Part shown: piece after piece, positions 34,114 to 43,037 of the stretch
Numbering within the stretch: position 1 is the stretch's first letter
Layout of the letters: each line of letters opens with the position of its first letter
Assembly (NCBI RefSeq): GCF_002979755.1
Contig: NZ_PCPP01000001.1
Span: 2,808,026 to 2,872,025 of the forward strand
Length of the DNA stretch: 64,000 nucleotides
Reading direction: 5' to 3'
Source: Chryseobacterium culicis
Lineage (GTDB): Bacteria; Bacteroidota; Bacteroidia; Flavobacteriales; Weeksellaceae
Position numbers and translations under genes: made by a program
The notes under the pieces: generated by a model
What the model saw: only the letters and a program-made list of their open reading frames with translations
Told to the model about the DNA's origin: nothing
Databases searched by the model: none

Positions 34114-34797
34114 ATGATGAAACATTTCTTTTCCTTTTTGGTTGTTTTATCTGCGACAAGCTTATACGCTCAGAATCTGAAAGATTTTTCAGTTCCGAAA
34201 GGATATACAAAGATTACTGAAACCAAAGGTGATCTTGACAAAGATGGAAAGGATGAAATGGTATTGGTATTTGATACAAACATAAAGGCATCAGACACAC
34301 AAAACCTGGAAGGGACAGCTGACAACAAAAGGGTTTTCTATATTCTGAAAAATGAAAATGGTAGCCTGAAAATATGGAAAGAAAATTCTACTCTGCTTTT
34401 CTCCAGTGGAACAGGGTTCTATCCTTCCGACAACAGTCTTGAGGTCAATATTAAAAATGGCAGCCTTCATATTGCCCAATCTTTTTTTACCAATTCAAGG
34501 CATACCCAGAAATACAAACATACTTTCAGGTTTCAAAACGGAGATTTCTATCTGATAGGATCTCATGATCATTTTGAAGACACCTGTGATTTCAATTTTA
34601 CCAATGAAATCAATTTTTCTACAGGAAAAGTAATTATTGACAAAACTTTCTCATCCTGTGATGATTACGCCAAAATACCCCCAAATTATCACAAAGAATT
34701 TACTTATAAACTTCAGACTCTTATCAAGATGAATGATTTCAAAATCGGGGAACATAAATTTAAAATACCTGGATTAAAGGAGGATTTTGTATTTTAG
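34114..34797 (+). CDS. Exported protein with a calcium-site-like motif
   Basis: The 227-residue product has a signal peptide (KHFFSFLVVLSATSLYAQ). The mature start FSVPKGYTKITETKGDLDKDGKDEMVLVFD contains a DxDxDG-type loop, seen in EF-hand-like or FG-GAP repeat proteins. The rest is beta-rich. A conserved-looking pair of Cys (DTCDFNF, SSCDDY) may form a disulfide. No family is recognised. An ATTAAGA palindrome lies upstream, and a GGAAG palindrome immediately downstream. Confidence 0.65.
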   Translation: MMKHFFSFLVVLSATSLYAQNLKDFSVPKGYTKITETKGDLDKDGKDEMVLVFDTNIKASDTQNLEGTADNKRVFYILKNENGSLKIWKENSTLLFSSGTGFYPSDNSLEVNIKNGSLHIAQSFFTNSRHTQKYKHTFRFQNGDFYLIGSHDHFEDTCDFNFTNEINFSTGKVIIDKTFSSCDDYAKIPPNYHKEFTYKLQTLIKMNDFKIGEHKFKIPGLKEDFVF

Positions 34798-34950
34798 GAT
34801 GGAAGCATGAAGCTGGGTGCTGGAGGTTACTGTTTAACGGTTAATCTATGATAGCAGCTTTTATTGTAAATACTTTCTCTTTAAAATCGGAGTATTCTTT
34901 AACTATTAACAACTTCTCCTCTTCCATCCTCCAGCTTCTAGCTCCCTGAC
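34798..34950. repeat. GGAAGCTGG-word palindrome, copy 1
   Basis: The left arm GGATGGAAGCATGAAGCTGG is complemented imperfectly about 100 bases later by CTTCCATCCTCCAGCTTC (34921-34938). The centre has TTTATTGTAAA (34860-34870), also found in the centre of the copy at 45604-45746. Confidence 0.6.
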
Positions 34951-35043
34951 TTTATACCAACTTAATCATCTCTTAAAGTTAAATTAACTCCTCCTATTTT
35001 GATATATTCTTATTTTTAAGCTACCTTAAAAAATAAAAAAACT

Positions 35044-36039
35044 ATGTTCAAACAAAACATGAAGCGTTTCACAGCCATTACTCTTGGCGTTGTTACTGCA
35101 TCCATCTTTTTTTCCTGCTCAAACGACAGTATGCTGGAAAGAGATTCTAATGAAAACAATTTAGCTTCTTTCACAAAAGCCGGCAGGACTTCTTTAGCTC
35201 CTATCGAAATGAATAGCTGGATGTCTGGTCTTCAGGACAATATTTCAATTTCAAAAATCTCAATTCCCGGAACCCATGATTCCGGAGCTCGTGTAGATGC
35301 CCCTGTTGTATCAGGTACGGCTAAAACCCAAGACCTCAGCATTGCAGAACAACTTAATGCAGGAGTCCGTTTTCTGGATATACGTTGCAGACATATTGAC
35401 AATGCTTTCGCGATTCATCACGGAGCAATTTACCAAAATCTGAATTTTGATGATGTGCTTAATGCATGCTATGCGTTCCTTAACAGCCATCCTTCTGAAA
35501 CAATCATTATGTCTGTAAAAGAAGAATATGATGCTTCCAATACCACCAGAAGTTTTGAACAGACTTTTGATGCTTATGTACAGAAAAATCCTTCTAAATG
35601 GGATCTTGGAGCAAACATTCCTACGTTAGGTGCTGTAAGAGGAAAGATCAAATTATTAAGAAGGTTCTCTGCGGGAACCACTAAAGGGATTAATGCTTCT
35701 CCATGGGCAGACAATACCACTTTTGACATCAACAATTCCGGGGTGCAGCTAAAAGTTCAGGATTATTATAAAGTAACCAACAATGATGATAAGTGGAATG
35801 GAATTTCAAGCCTTCTTAATGAAGCCAAAAATGACACGAATGGTAAACTTTTCGTGAATTTCACCAGCGGTTATAAACCGGGAATCTTCGGAATTCCAAG
35901 TATTCCTACGGTATCCAACAATATCAATCCAAGACTTAAAACATTCTTCCAAACCAATACTAAAGGATCATTTGGGGTAATGCCAATAGATTTTGTGAAT
36001 GCTGAATTGTCTGAATTGATTGTTAAGACCAATTTCTAA
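35044..36039 (+). CDS. Phosphatidylinositol-specific phospholipase C lipoprotein
   Basis: The 331-residue protein has a lipobox FFSCS (Cys25) and a PI-PLC X-type barrel. SIPGTHDSGA gives the first catalytic His (His78), QLNAGVRFLDIRCR follows, and FAIHHGAIYQNLNFDDVL gives the second His. The order matches B. cereus-type PI-PLC. It should cleave phosphatidylinositol or a related glycerophospholipid at the outer surface. Next to it on the other strand are the alkaline phosphatase fusion and a SusCD pair, which suggests a phosphate-scavenging cluster. Confidence 0.87.
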   Translation: MFKQNMKRFTAITLGVVTASIFFSCSNDSMLERDSNENNLASFTKAGRTSLAPIEMNSWMSGLQDNISISKISIPGTHDSGARVDAPVVSGTAKTQDLSIAEQLNAGVRFLDIRCRHIDNAFAIHHGAIYQNLNFDDVLNACYAFLNSHPSETIIMSVKEEYDASNTTRSFEQTFDAYVQKNPSKWDLGANIPTLGAVRGKIKLLRRFSAGTTKGINASPWADNTTFDINNSGVQLKVQDYYKVTNNDDKWNGISSLLNEAKNDTNGKLFVNFTSGYKPGIFGIPSIPTVSNNINPRLKTFFQTNTKGSFGVMPIDFVNAELSELIVKTNF

Positions 36040-36064
36040 TTTATTATTTGTTAGATATATTTAT

Positions 36065-36096
36065 AGGCTGTCTCTCTTTTTGGGGCAGCCTTTTTG
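36065..36096 (+). terminator. Terminator of the PI-PLC gene
   Basis: AGGCTG (36065-36070) and CAGCCT (36086-36091), followed by TTTTGAATTTTT. Confidence 0.8.
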
Positions 36097-36116
36097 AATT
36101 TTTCTCTGCTTTTATT

Positions 36117-36186
36117 TCCCTCAGATTTCACAGATAACACAGATTATCCACAAACATCTGCTTAATCTGTGAAATCTGCGGGATTT
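36117..36186. repeat. CAGATTTCACAG-word palindrome
   Basis: TCCCTCAGATTTCACAGAT and AATCTGTGAAATCTGCGGGA (36164-36183) are near-perfect complements, with ACACAGATTA and CATCTGCTTAA as further repeats of the word CAGAT. Similar words are, from memory, frequent between genes in flavobacteria. Confidence 0.65.
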
Positions 36187-36207
36187 CTAAGTTAAACACG
36201 CAAAAAA

Positions 36208-36240
36208 AGACTGCTTCGAAAACGAAACAGTCTCTCTTTG
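36208..36240 (-). terminator. Terminator of the alkaline phosphatase fusion gene
   Basis: AGACTG-TTCG and CGAA-CAGTCT pair around AAAA; on the minus strand seven T's follow. Confidence 0.82.
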
Positions 36241-36267
36241 TAAAAAGTAAAAGTATAAAAATCAAAG

Positions 36268-38094
36268 CTATTTTTGAATTCCGTAAGCCGCCATTATTTT
36301 GTTAAAGATCTCTGTATTTTCAAATAACCCGGTGAACTCTTTTGAATTCGGTCCGTAAGCAAAAACACTTGACGGAATAGAAGTATGATCATTGGTACTG
36401 AAATTTCCAAATACCCAGCCTTCTTTCAGACTACCGTCCAAAAGGGTTAATCCTCCTGTTTCATGATCTCCCAGCACGATGACTAAGGTTTCTTTATTTT
36501 CATCAGCAAATTTCATGGCCTTACCCACAACATGATCGAAGTCCAGTAATTCTGTAACTAACTGTTCTATGTTATTGCTATGACCACCTCCGTCAGTCTG
36601 TGAAGCCTCCACCATCATAAAGAATCCTTTTTTATTATTCTTTAAATCATTTAAAGTAAGATCAAATGCATCGGCAAGCCAGTTTCCTCTTCCGTTGGTT
36701 ATTCTTTGTGAAGCCAAAGGATCAATAATAAGGGTACGATTATTAATTTTAGTTACAGATTTCAGATCCTGATACAAATCGATTTTTGCTTCTTTGAATT
36801 TCTGCAGATTTTCCTGAGACAATCCACTAGTAGGACCACCGATCAGGATTTTTGTTTTTGAAGCCGCAAAATCTTTCAAAATAGGTTCTGAACTGTTTCT
36901 GTTATCCGAGTGGGCATAAAAATCTGCGGGAGTAGCATCTGTAACATCTCCTGTAGAAATCAATCCGGAAACCATTCCTTTCTCAGCAATAATATCAGGG
37001 ATTTGTGCAAGTGCTTTTCCCATATTATCAACTCCTACAAATGTATTTTTGGTTTTTACTCCTGTTGCAAATGCCGTAGATCCCGGTGCCGAATCCGTAA
37101 TATAAGCGTTGGATGAATTAGTTTTGGACAGCCCTGTGGATTTCATGTTGAAAACATTCAGTTTTCCTTTGTTGGCTGTAAAGGCAGCGTAATATTGTGG
37201 CAAAGAAGTTCCGTCCGGAATAAGAAGGATCACATTCTTTACTTTTTGCTCAACACCATCTGATTGATAAGTCGGAGTATAAGTAGTGTATTCCTTTGTA
37301 TTCTTATAAAAGTTCTTTGGAATAGTATTCATGAATTTTTTAAGATCCGGAATATGATCGGTATTGATATAATCCACCCCTAAATCCATAAAATTTACCC
37401 ATGCATTAGGAAAATCCGGAGCACCGTAAAAACGTACAGGTTTCTGTTGAGCATGCGCTTTGTCAACTGCACTTTTGATTTTCTGAGTTTCTTCATCTCT
37501 TGGAATTCCTTTTCCATTCCATTTTACCAGTCCCGGAAGATCTGCACTGAACATTCCGACTCTTTTCAGCTGATCTGAAGAATAGCTTTTATCAAGATCT
37601 CCATCAAAGTAAAGATAATTGGGATAGTTGTTAAAATCTGCCGGCTGAGGTCTTCCTCCGGTAATGACAATTTTAATTCCCGGATTTCCTGTGATCTCAG
37701 GATATTTCTTTAAAGTACTCACCAAAGTCGCCAGTGTTGTTTTATAATCCTGCTTAATATCAATCAGCAACTGAAGCTTTTTATTGGTATCAGGATAAAT
37801 ATTCCCTTTGTTCAGTTTAATCTGTTTTGAAATAGGATCGAGATAAAGATTTTCCAGTGTTCGGTCTGCAGAAAGTTCTTTTTCGGTATGGGCTACCCAA
37901 AGTTTATCCTTTACCAGAAAAACATCAGCTTCGATAGATCCAAATTGAGCATAGTAAGCCTGCCAAAAAGGAATCTCCTGCATATAGTCATTATGTGAAT
38001 GTGCATTTCCTACATTGTAATGTAAATAATTCTGTGCCTGATTTTCAGAAAAAGCAGCCAGGGCTAATACAGCCCATATTTTTGATAGTTTCAT
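36268..38094 (-). CDS. Phosphodiesterase-like / alkaline phosphatase fusion
   Basis: The 608-residue exported protein joins two phosphorus-releasing domains. Residues 1-20 are a signal peptide. Residues 25-270 resemble GDPD/PI-PLC-like barrels of the AIM6 group: NAHSHNDYMQ, GSIEADVFLVKDKLWVAHTE and VDYINTDHIPDLKKF. Residues 285-608 are an alkaline phosphatase: NVILLIPDGTSLPQ (metal Asp about 294), ITDSAPGSTAFATGVKT (nucleophile Ser about 333), EASQTDGGGHSNN and LVIVLGDHETGGL. The first domain could cut glycerophosphodiesters and the second remove the phosphate. The adjoining PI-PLC and SusCD genes fit this role. Confidence 0.88.
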   Translation of the reverse strand: MKLSKIWAVLALAAFSENQAQNYLHYNVGNAHSHNDYMQEIPFWQAYYAQFGSIEADVFLVKDKLWVAHTEKELSADRTLENLYLDPISKQIKLNKGNIYPDTNKKLQLLIDIKQDYKTTLATLVSTLKKYPEITGNPGIKIVITGGRPQPADFNNYPNYLYFDGDLDKSYSSDQLKRVGMFSADLPGLVKWNGKGIPRDEETQKIKSAVDKAHAQQKPVRFYGAPDFPNAWVNFMDLGVDYINTDHIPDLKKFMNTIPKNFYKNTKEYTTYTPTYQSDGVEQKVKNVILLIPDGTSLPQYYAAFTANKGKLNVFNMKSTGLSKTNSSNAYITDSAPGSTAFATGVKTKNTFVGVDNMGKALAQIPDIIAEKGMVSGLISTGDVTDATPADFYAHSDNRNSSEPILKDFAASKTKILIGGPTSGLSQENLQKFKEAKIDLYQDLKSVTKINNRTLIIDPLASQRITNGRGNWLADAFDLTLNDLKNNKKGFFMMVEASQTDGGGHSNNIEQLVTELLDFDHVVGKAMKFADENKETLVIVLGDHETGGLTLLDGSLKEGWVFGNFSTNDHTSIPSSVFAYGPNSKEFTGLFENTEIFNKIMAAYGIQK

Positions 38095-38156
38095 CGTATA
38101 TCCTTATTATTTTTTATAGACCATGGAGCGATCTAAATCTGTACCTGTGAAAAAAA

Positions 38157-38192
38157 ACTATATCATCACAGAAGCATCTGCAATGATATAGT
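38157..38192 (-). terminator. Terminator of the SusD gene
   Basis: ACTATATCAT and ATGATATAGT are perfect 10-bp arms; on the minus strand a T-run follows. It separates the SusCD pair from the phosphatase gene. Confidence 0.75.
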
Positions 38193-38217
38193 GGCTTATA
38201 TATAAAAGATTAAAATT

Positions 38218-39726
38218 TTACCAGCCTTCATTTTGTTTAATGATTCCATGACTGTTTACGATTTCAGCCTGCGGAACTGCCCAAACATTATGTACAGCTG
38301 GATTAAAGTTTCTTGCTGCCCAAACTACCTGTCCATTGATCCCGTGCAGAGGTTTAGCATACGCTGCCTGCGCATCTCCCCAACGTACAAGGTCTCTGTG
38401 TCTGTCTGCCCATTCACCTGCCAGTTCACAACGTCTTTCATGTTTCAGATCAGCCATGGTACATCCGTTTTTCGGAGTTAAGCCCGCACGTACTCTGATC
38501 ATATTGATTTCCTGATCCGCAGATTTACCCTGCATCAGCATTGCTTCCGCTTTGATGAGAATCACCTCAGCATAACGCATGATCGGAACGGAAAGGTCTG
38601 TACATGGGTAATCTCCGTTGGCACTTACATGACCACTGTTTAACTGATATTTGAAGGCATCCATGTATTTATTAAACTGATATCCTGTAAGGGAATTAGA
38701 AGAAGCATATGTTCTTTCTTTTCCGTTGAAGGTAAATTTGTCTCCTATTTTCAGAATAGTAGCACTTCTTCTAAGATCTCCGGTTTCGTATTCGTCAAAA
38801 AGTTCCTTAGTCGGTTGGAAATATCCCCATCCGTTATATTCTCCCCAACCTTTGTTTTCAAGCATTACCCCCGGAAGGATACTTCCCCAAGCAGTAAATT
38901 TGGGAGTTCCAGGAATAGACCAGATATATTCTGAACTGTAGTTATTTTCCGCTTTGAAAACATCAGCGAAATTACCCAATAAGGCTCTGTTTCCCTTGGT
39001 CATTACTTCATTAGCCCAGAATTCTGCATTCTTCCAGTCTTTCATAAAAAGATATACTTTTGCCAAAAGCGCCCATGCAGCAGCTTTATGAGGTCTTCCG
39101 TAGTCTTTTGCAGGAAGTTCAGCCTGAGTAGGTAATAATTCTGCGGCTCTTTTCAGGTCATTCACAATGTAGGTGTAATTTTCCATCACGTTGGCCGCTC
39201 TTGGAATTGGGTTGGGATCCGGATCTTTTGAGCGGTCAATAATAGGAATTCCCGCTTTTTCATTTCCGTAAGAATAAGCCAGTTCAAAATACATTCTGCT
39301 GCTCATGAATAAAGCTTCTCCAAGATATTTATTTTTGGTAGCTTGTGAAGTTTGAATATTATCAACGTTACGGATTACACGATTAGCCACTCCAATCACA
39401 TTAAATCTTTTGTTCCATTGGGTTTCAAGGTCACCTGCTGCGATATAATTGCTGCTGAAGTTTTTCGCATTATCAGCCTCACTTTTCGCTCTTCCGGTTA
39501 CCATATCATCGCTGGCATTGATAAACCAGAAAAGACCTCTTCCATAAAATTCACCGTCAAATAATGGTTTATACATCGCATTTGCTCCGGTAATAAGGTC
39601 GTTTTCCGTTTTCCAGAAACTAGCTTCCGTAGGAGTTCCTTCCGGCTGAACATCCAGCTCCCCTGTACACGATAAAAGCATTACGGATATTCCTGAGATT
39701 AAAAATATTTTATTGAAAAATTTCAT
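38218..39726 (-). CDS. RagB/SusD family outer-membrane lipoprotein
   Basis: The 502-residue protein has a lipobox LLSCT (Cys20). The SusD fold is shown by EGTPTEASFWKTENDLITGANAMYKPLF, FVNRVIRNVD-type helix (ANRVIRNVDNIQ), FMSSRMYFELAYSYG and the C-terminal VILIKAEAMLMQGKSADQEINMIRVRAGLT, GEWADRHRDLVRWGD. SusD proteins cap a SusC TonB-dependent channel. It lies 25 bases after SusC. The phosphatase and PI-PLC genes alongside suggest phosphorylated ligands. Confidence 0.92.
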   Translation of the reverse strand: MKFFNKIFLISGISVMLLSCTGELDVQPEGTPTEASFWKTENDLITGANAMYKPLFDGEFYGRGLFWFINASDDMVTGRAKSEADNAKNFSSNYIAAGDLETQWNKRFNVIGVANRVIRNVDNIQTSQATKNKYLGEALFMSSRMYFELAYSYGNEKAGIPIIDRSKDPDPNPIPRAANVMENYTYIVNDLKRAAELLPTQAELPAKDYGRPHKAAAWALLAKVYLFMKDWKNAEFWANEVMTKGNRALLGNFADVFKAENNYSSEYIWSIPGTPKFTAWGSILPGVMLENKGWGEYNGWGYFQPTKELFDEYETGDLRRSATILKIGDKFTFNGKERTYASSNSLTGYQFNKYMDAFKYQLNSGHVSANGDYPCTDLSVPIMRYAEVILIKAEAMLMQGKSADQEINMIRVRAGLTPKNGCTMADLKHERRCELAGEWADRHRDLVRWGDAQAAYAKPLHGINGQVVWAARNFNPAVHNVWAVPQAEIVNSHGIIKQNEGW

Positions 39727-39751
39727 TTCTTTACTTTTTGTTAGTTAAAAA

Positions 39752-42640
39752 TTATAATCCGATCTCCACACCAAAGATGAATGAGCGTGCCTGAGGATAT
39801 CTTCCGGTATCTACACCATAAGAATTCATTCCTACTTCAGGATCAAACCCTGTATATTTCGTTATTGTAAACAGGTTATTAGAAGTCACATACACTCTCA
39901 CTTTATTTACATCCAGCCTGCTGTACAATTCTTTCGGTAATGAATAACCGATGGTAAGGTTCTTCAGTCTTAAGTAAGATCCGTCTTCCACATAGAAATC
40001 TGATACTTTGGAATAGTTACCACTCGGATCTCCGTGTACCAGTCTTGGAATATCAGTATTGGTATTCTGAGGAGTCCATGCGTTCAGAATATCTCTGTCC
40101 ATATTGTAGTTCTGCCCTGTTCCACCCGGATTCAAGGAAATAAATTTCATTCCATTAAATATTTTATTTCCATACACTCCCTGGAAGAATAAGTTAAGAT
40201 CAAAATTTTTCCACGTCATGTTATAAGAGAAACCATAAGAAAACTTAGGATATGGACTTCCCAGATTGACAAAGTCATTATTATTAAGCACTCCGGTATT
40301 TCCTTCTTTCTTCAGGAATTTAATATCTCCGGGTTTTGCATTGGGCTGAATAAGATTACCGTTGGCATCTTTATAATTATTGATTTCTTCCTGAGTCTGG
40401 AAAATTCCTCCCGTCTTGTACCCATAGAAAGAATAGAGAGGATCACCTACTTTCACACGGGTTGGTTTCAAAACGCCTCTTACTCCATTATCATTGATAA
40501 AGATCTCATCTACATTGGCTAATTGCTTCACCGTATTTTTTAGTTGACTCATAGTAGCTCCGACTGAGAAAGTAAAATCACCAGAAACTACCTTGTTATA
40601 ATTAATCCCCAGTTCATACCCTTTATCCTGGAATAATCCTGCATTTACATATTGATTATTATAAGTTGCTGTACTTGGTAAGCTTACATTGAAGATCTGA
40701 TCTTTGGAATTCTTTACGAAGTAATCGAACTGCAAGGAAAGGCTGTTATGAAGGAATGAAGCATCTACTCCAAAATTGGTCTGCTCAGATTTACCCCACT
40801 TAAGATCCGGATTGGGACGTGTGGTAGCATAATAAGCAATATTCTGAGAAGGATCCTGTCCGAAAATAACATTATTATCTCTTGTCATTAATGGATTTAC
40901 CGCCTGAGGAGAAATCCCTCCAAGGTTACCCAGAATACCATAACTCCCTCTCAATTTCAGACTTGAAAGCCATGAAATATCCTGCATGAAGTTTTCTTTC
41001 GAAACCACCCAGGCACCGGAAACTGCATAGTAATTGGCAAATCTGTTTTGCTTCGCGACCAGTGAAGAACCATCACGTCTTCCCAATACACTTACAATAT
41101 ACTTTCCTGCATAATCATAGTTTACTCTCGCCAGATAAGAAACCAAAGATTGCTTGAATCTGTAACTCGAAACATCTTTATTGGTATCTGCAGCATTCTG
41201 AAGATGCTGGAAAACCTCAGCTTCACTTCGGAAGTCATAAGATTTTGCCACAAAACCATCATCAATTGTTTTCTGGAAAGTAAAACCACCAAGGAAATCA
41301 AAATTATGTTGGCCTGCAGTTATTTTATAAGTCAGCAACTGTTCTGCAAGTGCTGTGGATGAATTATTGGATTGATATTCCAGATTATTGGTATCAAAAA
41401 TTTTCCCAACTTCCAATACTCTGTACGTAAAGTTTTTTACAGTACCCAATTTAAAAGTCTGTGAAAAATTGGAACGGAATTTTAAATTTTTTGCTAAAGT
41501 AATCTCCGCATAAGGGTTGATTAAAATCTCATGGGTCGGATTCCTGATACTGATTCTTTGAAGATAAGCAACCGGGTTGATCATATCTCCATATCCTCCC
41601 GCCACATCAATGGGTAATCCGGAAAAAGCACCGCTTGGAGTATATACCGGAACATTCGGTGGATAATACATGGCGGCTACTAAAGCCCCTGTATACCCAC
41701 TTTTGGTATCGGCTGTATTTCCGTCTGAGTAATTATAATACATATTTTCTCCGATGGTCAGCCAGTCTTTTACTTTATGTTCAGAATTCACTCTGAAGTT
41801 GTATCGTTTTGCCTGTGTATTCAATAAAATTCCTTCCAGGCTTCTGTGGTTCATTCCCACAAAATATCTGGATTTTTCACTTCCTCCACTCAGATTAACG
41901 TTATATTCCTGAATCGTTCCTGTTCTGAAAATTTCTTTCATCCAGTCTGTTCTCGTTATTCTTCCATCCGGATATTGATTAGGATTAAAAGCTATCGGTA
42001 GGCTTCCCAGTTTCCCTGCATTTTCATAGGCTTTGTACATCACATCCTGGAATTCGGCTGCATTCAGAGATTCTTTCAGTCTCCATGCTTCGTTCACTCC
42101 GTATTTAACATCAAAATCTACCGTAAGATTTCCTTTTTTCCCTCTCTTAGTGGTAATAAGGATAACCCCTCCTGAAGATCTTGCTCCGTAAATAGCTGCA
42201 GAAGCATCTTTAAGGACAGAGATATCCTGAATATCATTTGGATTAATAGATGGTGTTCCGTTGAAAACTACTCCATCTACTACATAAAGAGGAGTTTCTC
42301 CATTGATTCCTCCCAGTCCACGAATATTTACCTTAGGCGCTCCGTTAGGATCTCCACCTTCGTTCACTACAGTTACTCCGGGAGCTTTCCCCTGAAGAAC
42401 TTCCCCTACTCCCGATAATGATCTGGAAGTTAGCTTATCCAGTGAAGCCTCCGAAACGGCACCGGAAACTTTACTTTTTTTCTGAGTTCCGTATCCGACA
42501 ACCACAATCTCATCGATCGATTTTTCTTTTAAGCTGTCTTTTTTCTGAGCGAGGAACATCGGTGAAGCTGATATTGCACCAATAAGTAATACCCTTCCCG
42601 TGAAATAAGTTACGGACACAGGGATTTTAAATACATTCAT
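39752..42640 (-). CDS. SusC/RagA family TonB-linked outer-membrane protein
   Basis: The 962-residue transporter has a signal peptide-like start, then directly the TonB box region (KSIDEIVVVGYGTQKK), the plug (LQGKAPGVTVVNEGGDPNGAPKVNIRGLGG, TPLYVVDGV, ISVLKDASAAIYGARSSGGVILITTKRG) and a barrel ending RSFIFGVEIGL. It lacks the carboxypeptidase-like N-terminal domain of many SusC proteins. The ATG at 42640 is chosen since an earlier in-frame ATG at 42664 overlaps a TAATTTTG -7 box (42662-42669). A GGAG sequence lies shortly before the ATG, unusual here. Confidence 0.93.
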   Translation of the reverse strand: MNVFKIPVSVTYFTGRVLLIGAISASPMFLAQKKDSLKEKSIDEIVVVGYGTQKKSKVSGAVSEASLDKLTSRSLSGVGEVLQGKAPGVTVVNEGGDPNGAPKVNIRGLGGINGETPLYVVDGVVFNGTPSINPNDIQDISVLKDASAAIYGARSSGGVILITTKRGKKGNLTVDFDVKYGVNEAWRLKESLNAAEFQDVMYKAYENAGKLGSLPIAFNPNQYPDGRITRTDWMKEIFRTGTIQEYNVNLSGGSEKSRYFVGMNHRSLEGILLNTQAKRYNFRVNSEHKVKDWLTIGENMYYNYSDGNTADTKSGYTGALVAAMYYPPNVPVYTPSGAFSGLPIDVAGGYGDMINPVAYLQRISIRNPTHEILINPYAEITLAKNLKFRSNFSQTFKLGTVKNFTYRVLEVGKIFDTNNLEYQSNNSSTALAEQLLTYKITAGQHNFDFLGGFTFQKTIDDGFVAKSYDFRSEAEVFQHLQNAADTNKDVSSYRFKQSLVSYLARVNYDYAGKYIVSVLGRRDGSSLVAKQNRFANYYAVSGAWVVSKENFMQDISWLSSLKLRGSYGILGNLGGISPQAVNPLMTRDNNVIFGQDPSQNIAYYATTRPNPDLKWGKSEQTNFGVDASFLHNSLSLQFDYFVKNSKDQIFNVSLPSTATYNNQYVNAGLFQDKGYELGINYNKVVSGDFTFSVGATMSQLKNTVKQLANVDEIFINDNGVRGVLKPTRVKVGDPLYSFYGYKTGGIFQTQEEINNYKDANGNLIQPNAKPGDIKFLKKEGNTGVLNNNDFVNLGSPYPKFSYGFSYNMTWKNFDLNLFFQGVYGNKIFNGMKFISLNPGGTGQNYNMDRDILNAWTPQNTNTDIPRLVHGDPSGNYSKVSDFYVEDGSYLRLKNLTIGYSLPKELYSRLDVNKVRVYVTSNNLFTITKYTGFDPEVGMNSYGVDTGRYPQARSFIFGVEIGL

Positions 42641-42661
42641 GATCTCCTTTTTGATTAGGTG

Positions 42662-42669
42662 CAAAATTA
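42662..42669 (-). promoter_or_regulatory. -7 box of the SusC gene (TAATTTTG)
   Basis: An exact TAnnTTTG on the minus strand, 21 bases before the ATG at 42640. Confidence 0.5.
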
Positions 42670-43037
42670 GAACAGCACGCTCCTACCACTCATTAAGGTT
42701 TTCTTATGTTTTTATTAAGAAATTTTAGCTTTTTTCAGATCCTACCTACCACGAAACAAAATTAAATAACTGAATTACAGAAACATAAGCAATTAAAAGT
42801 AATCATTCTGCTGATATTGCATATAGAATTGAGATTAACTTTATTTTAAGTTTATCATCAATCAGAGACAATAGAAGAAGATATCATTACAATTATTTCA
42901 GGAATAATAAATAACTCAGTTCATTTTTCTTTTTTTACATTTGCTGAAAATAGATTTTACTTTTGAGCCCATACCATTAAAAACAGTCTGGTGAGTATCA
43001 GAAGAGAAATTAAAACATTAAAAATCATACGAATTCA
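42670..43037. other. Divergent intergenic region SusC / SDR
   Basis: This AT-rich stretch of 368 bases holds two possible plus-strand -7 boxes for the SDR gene, TACATTTG (42936-42943) and TACTTTTG (42958-42965). No ORF or repeat was seen. Confidence 0.45.
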
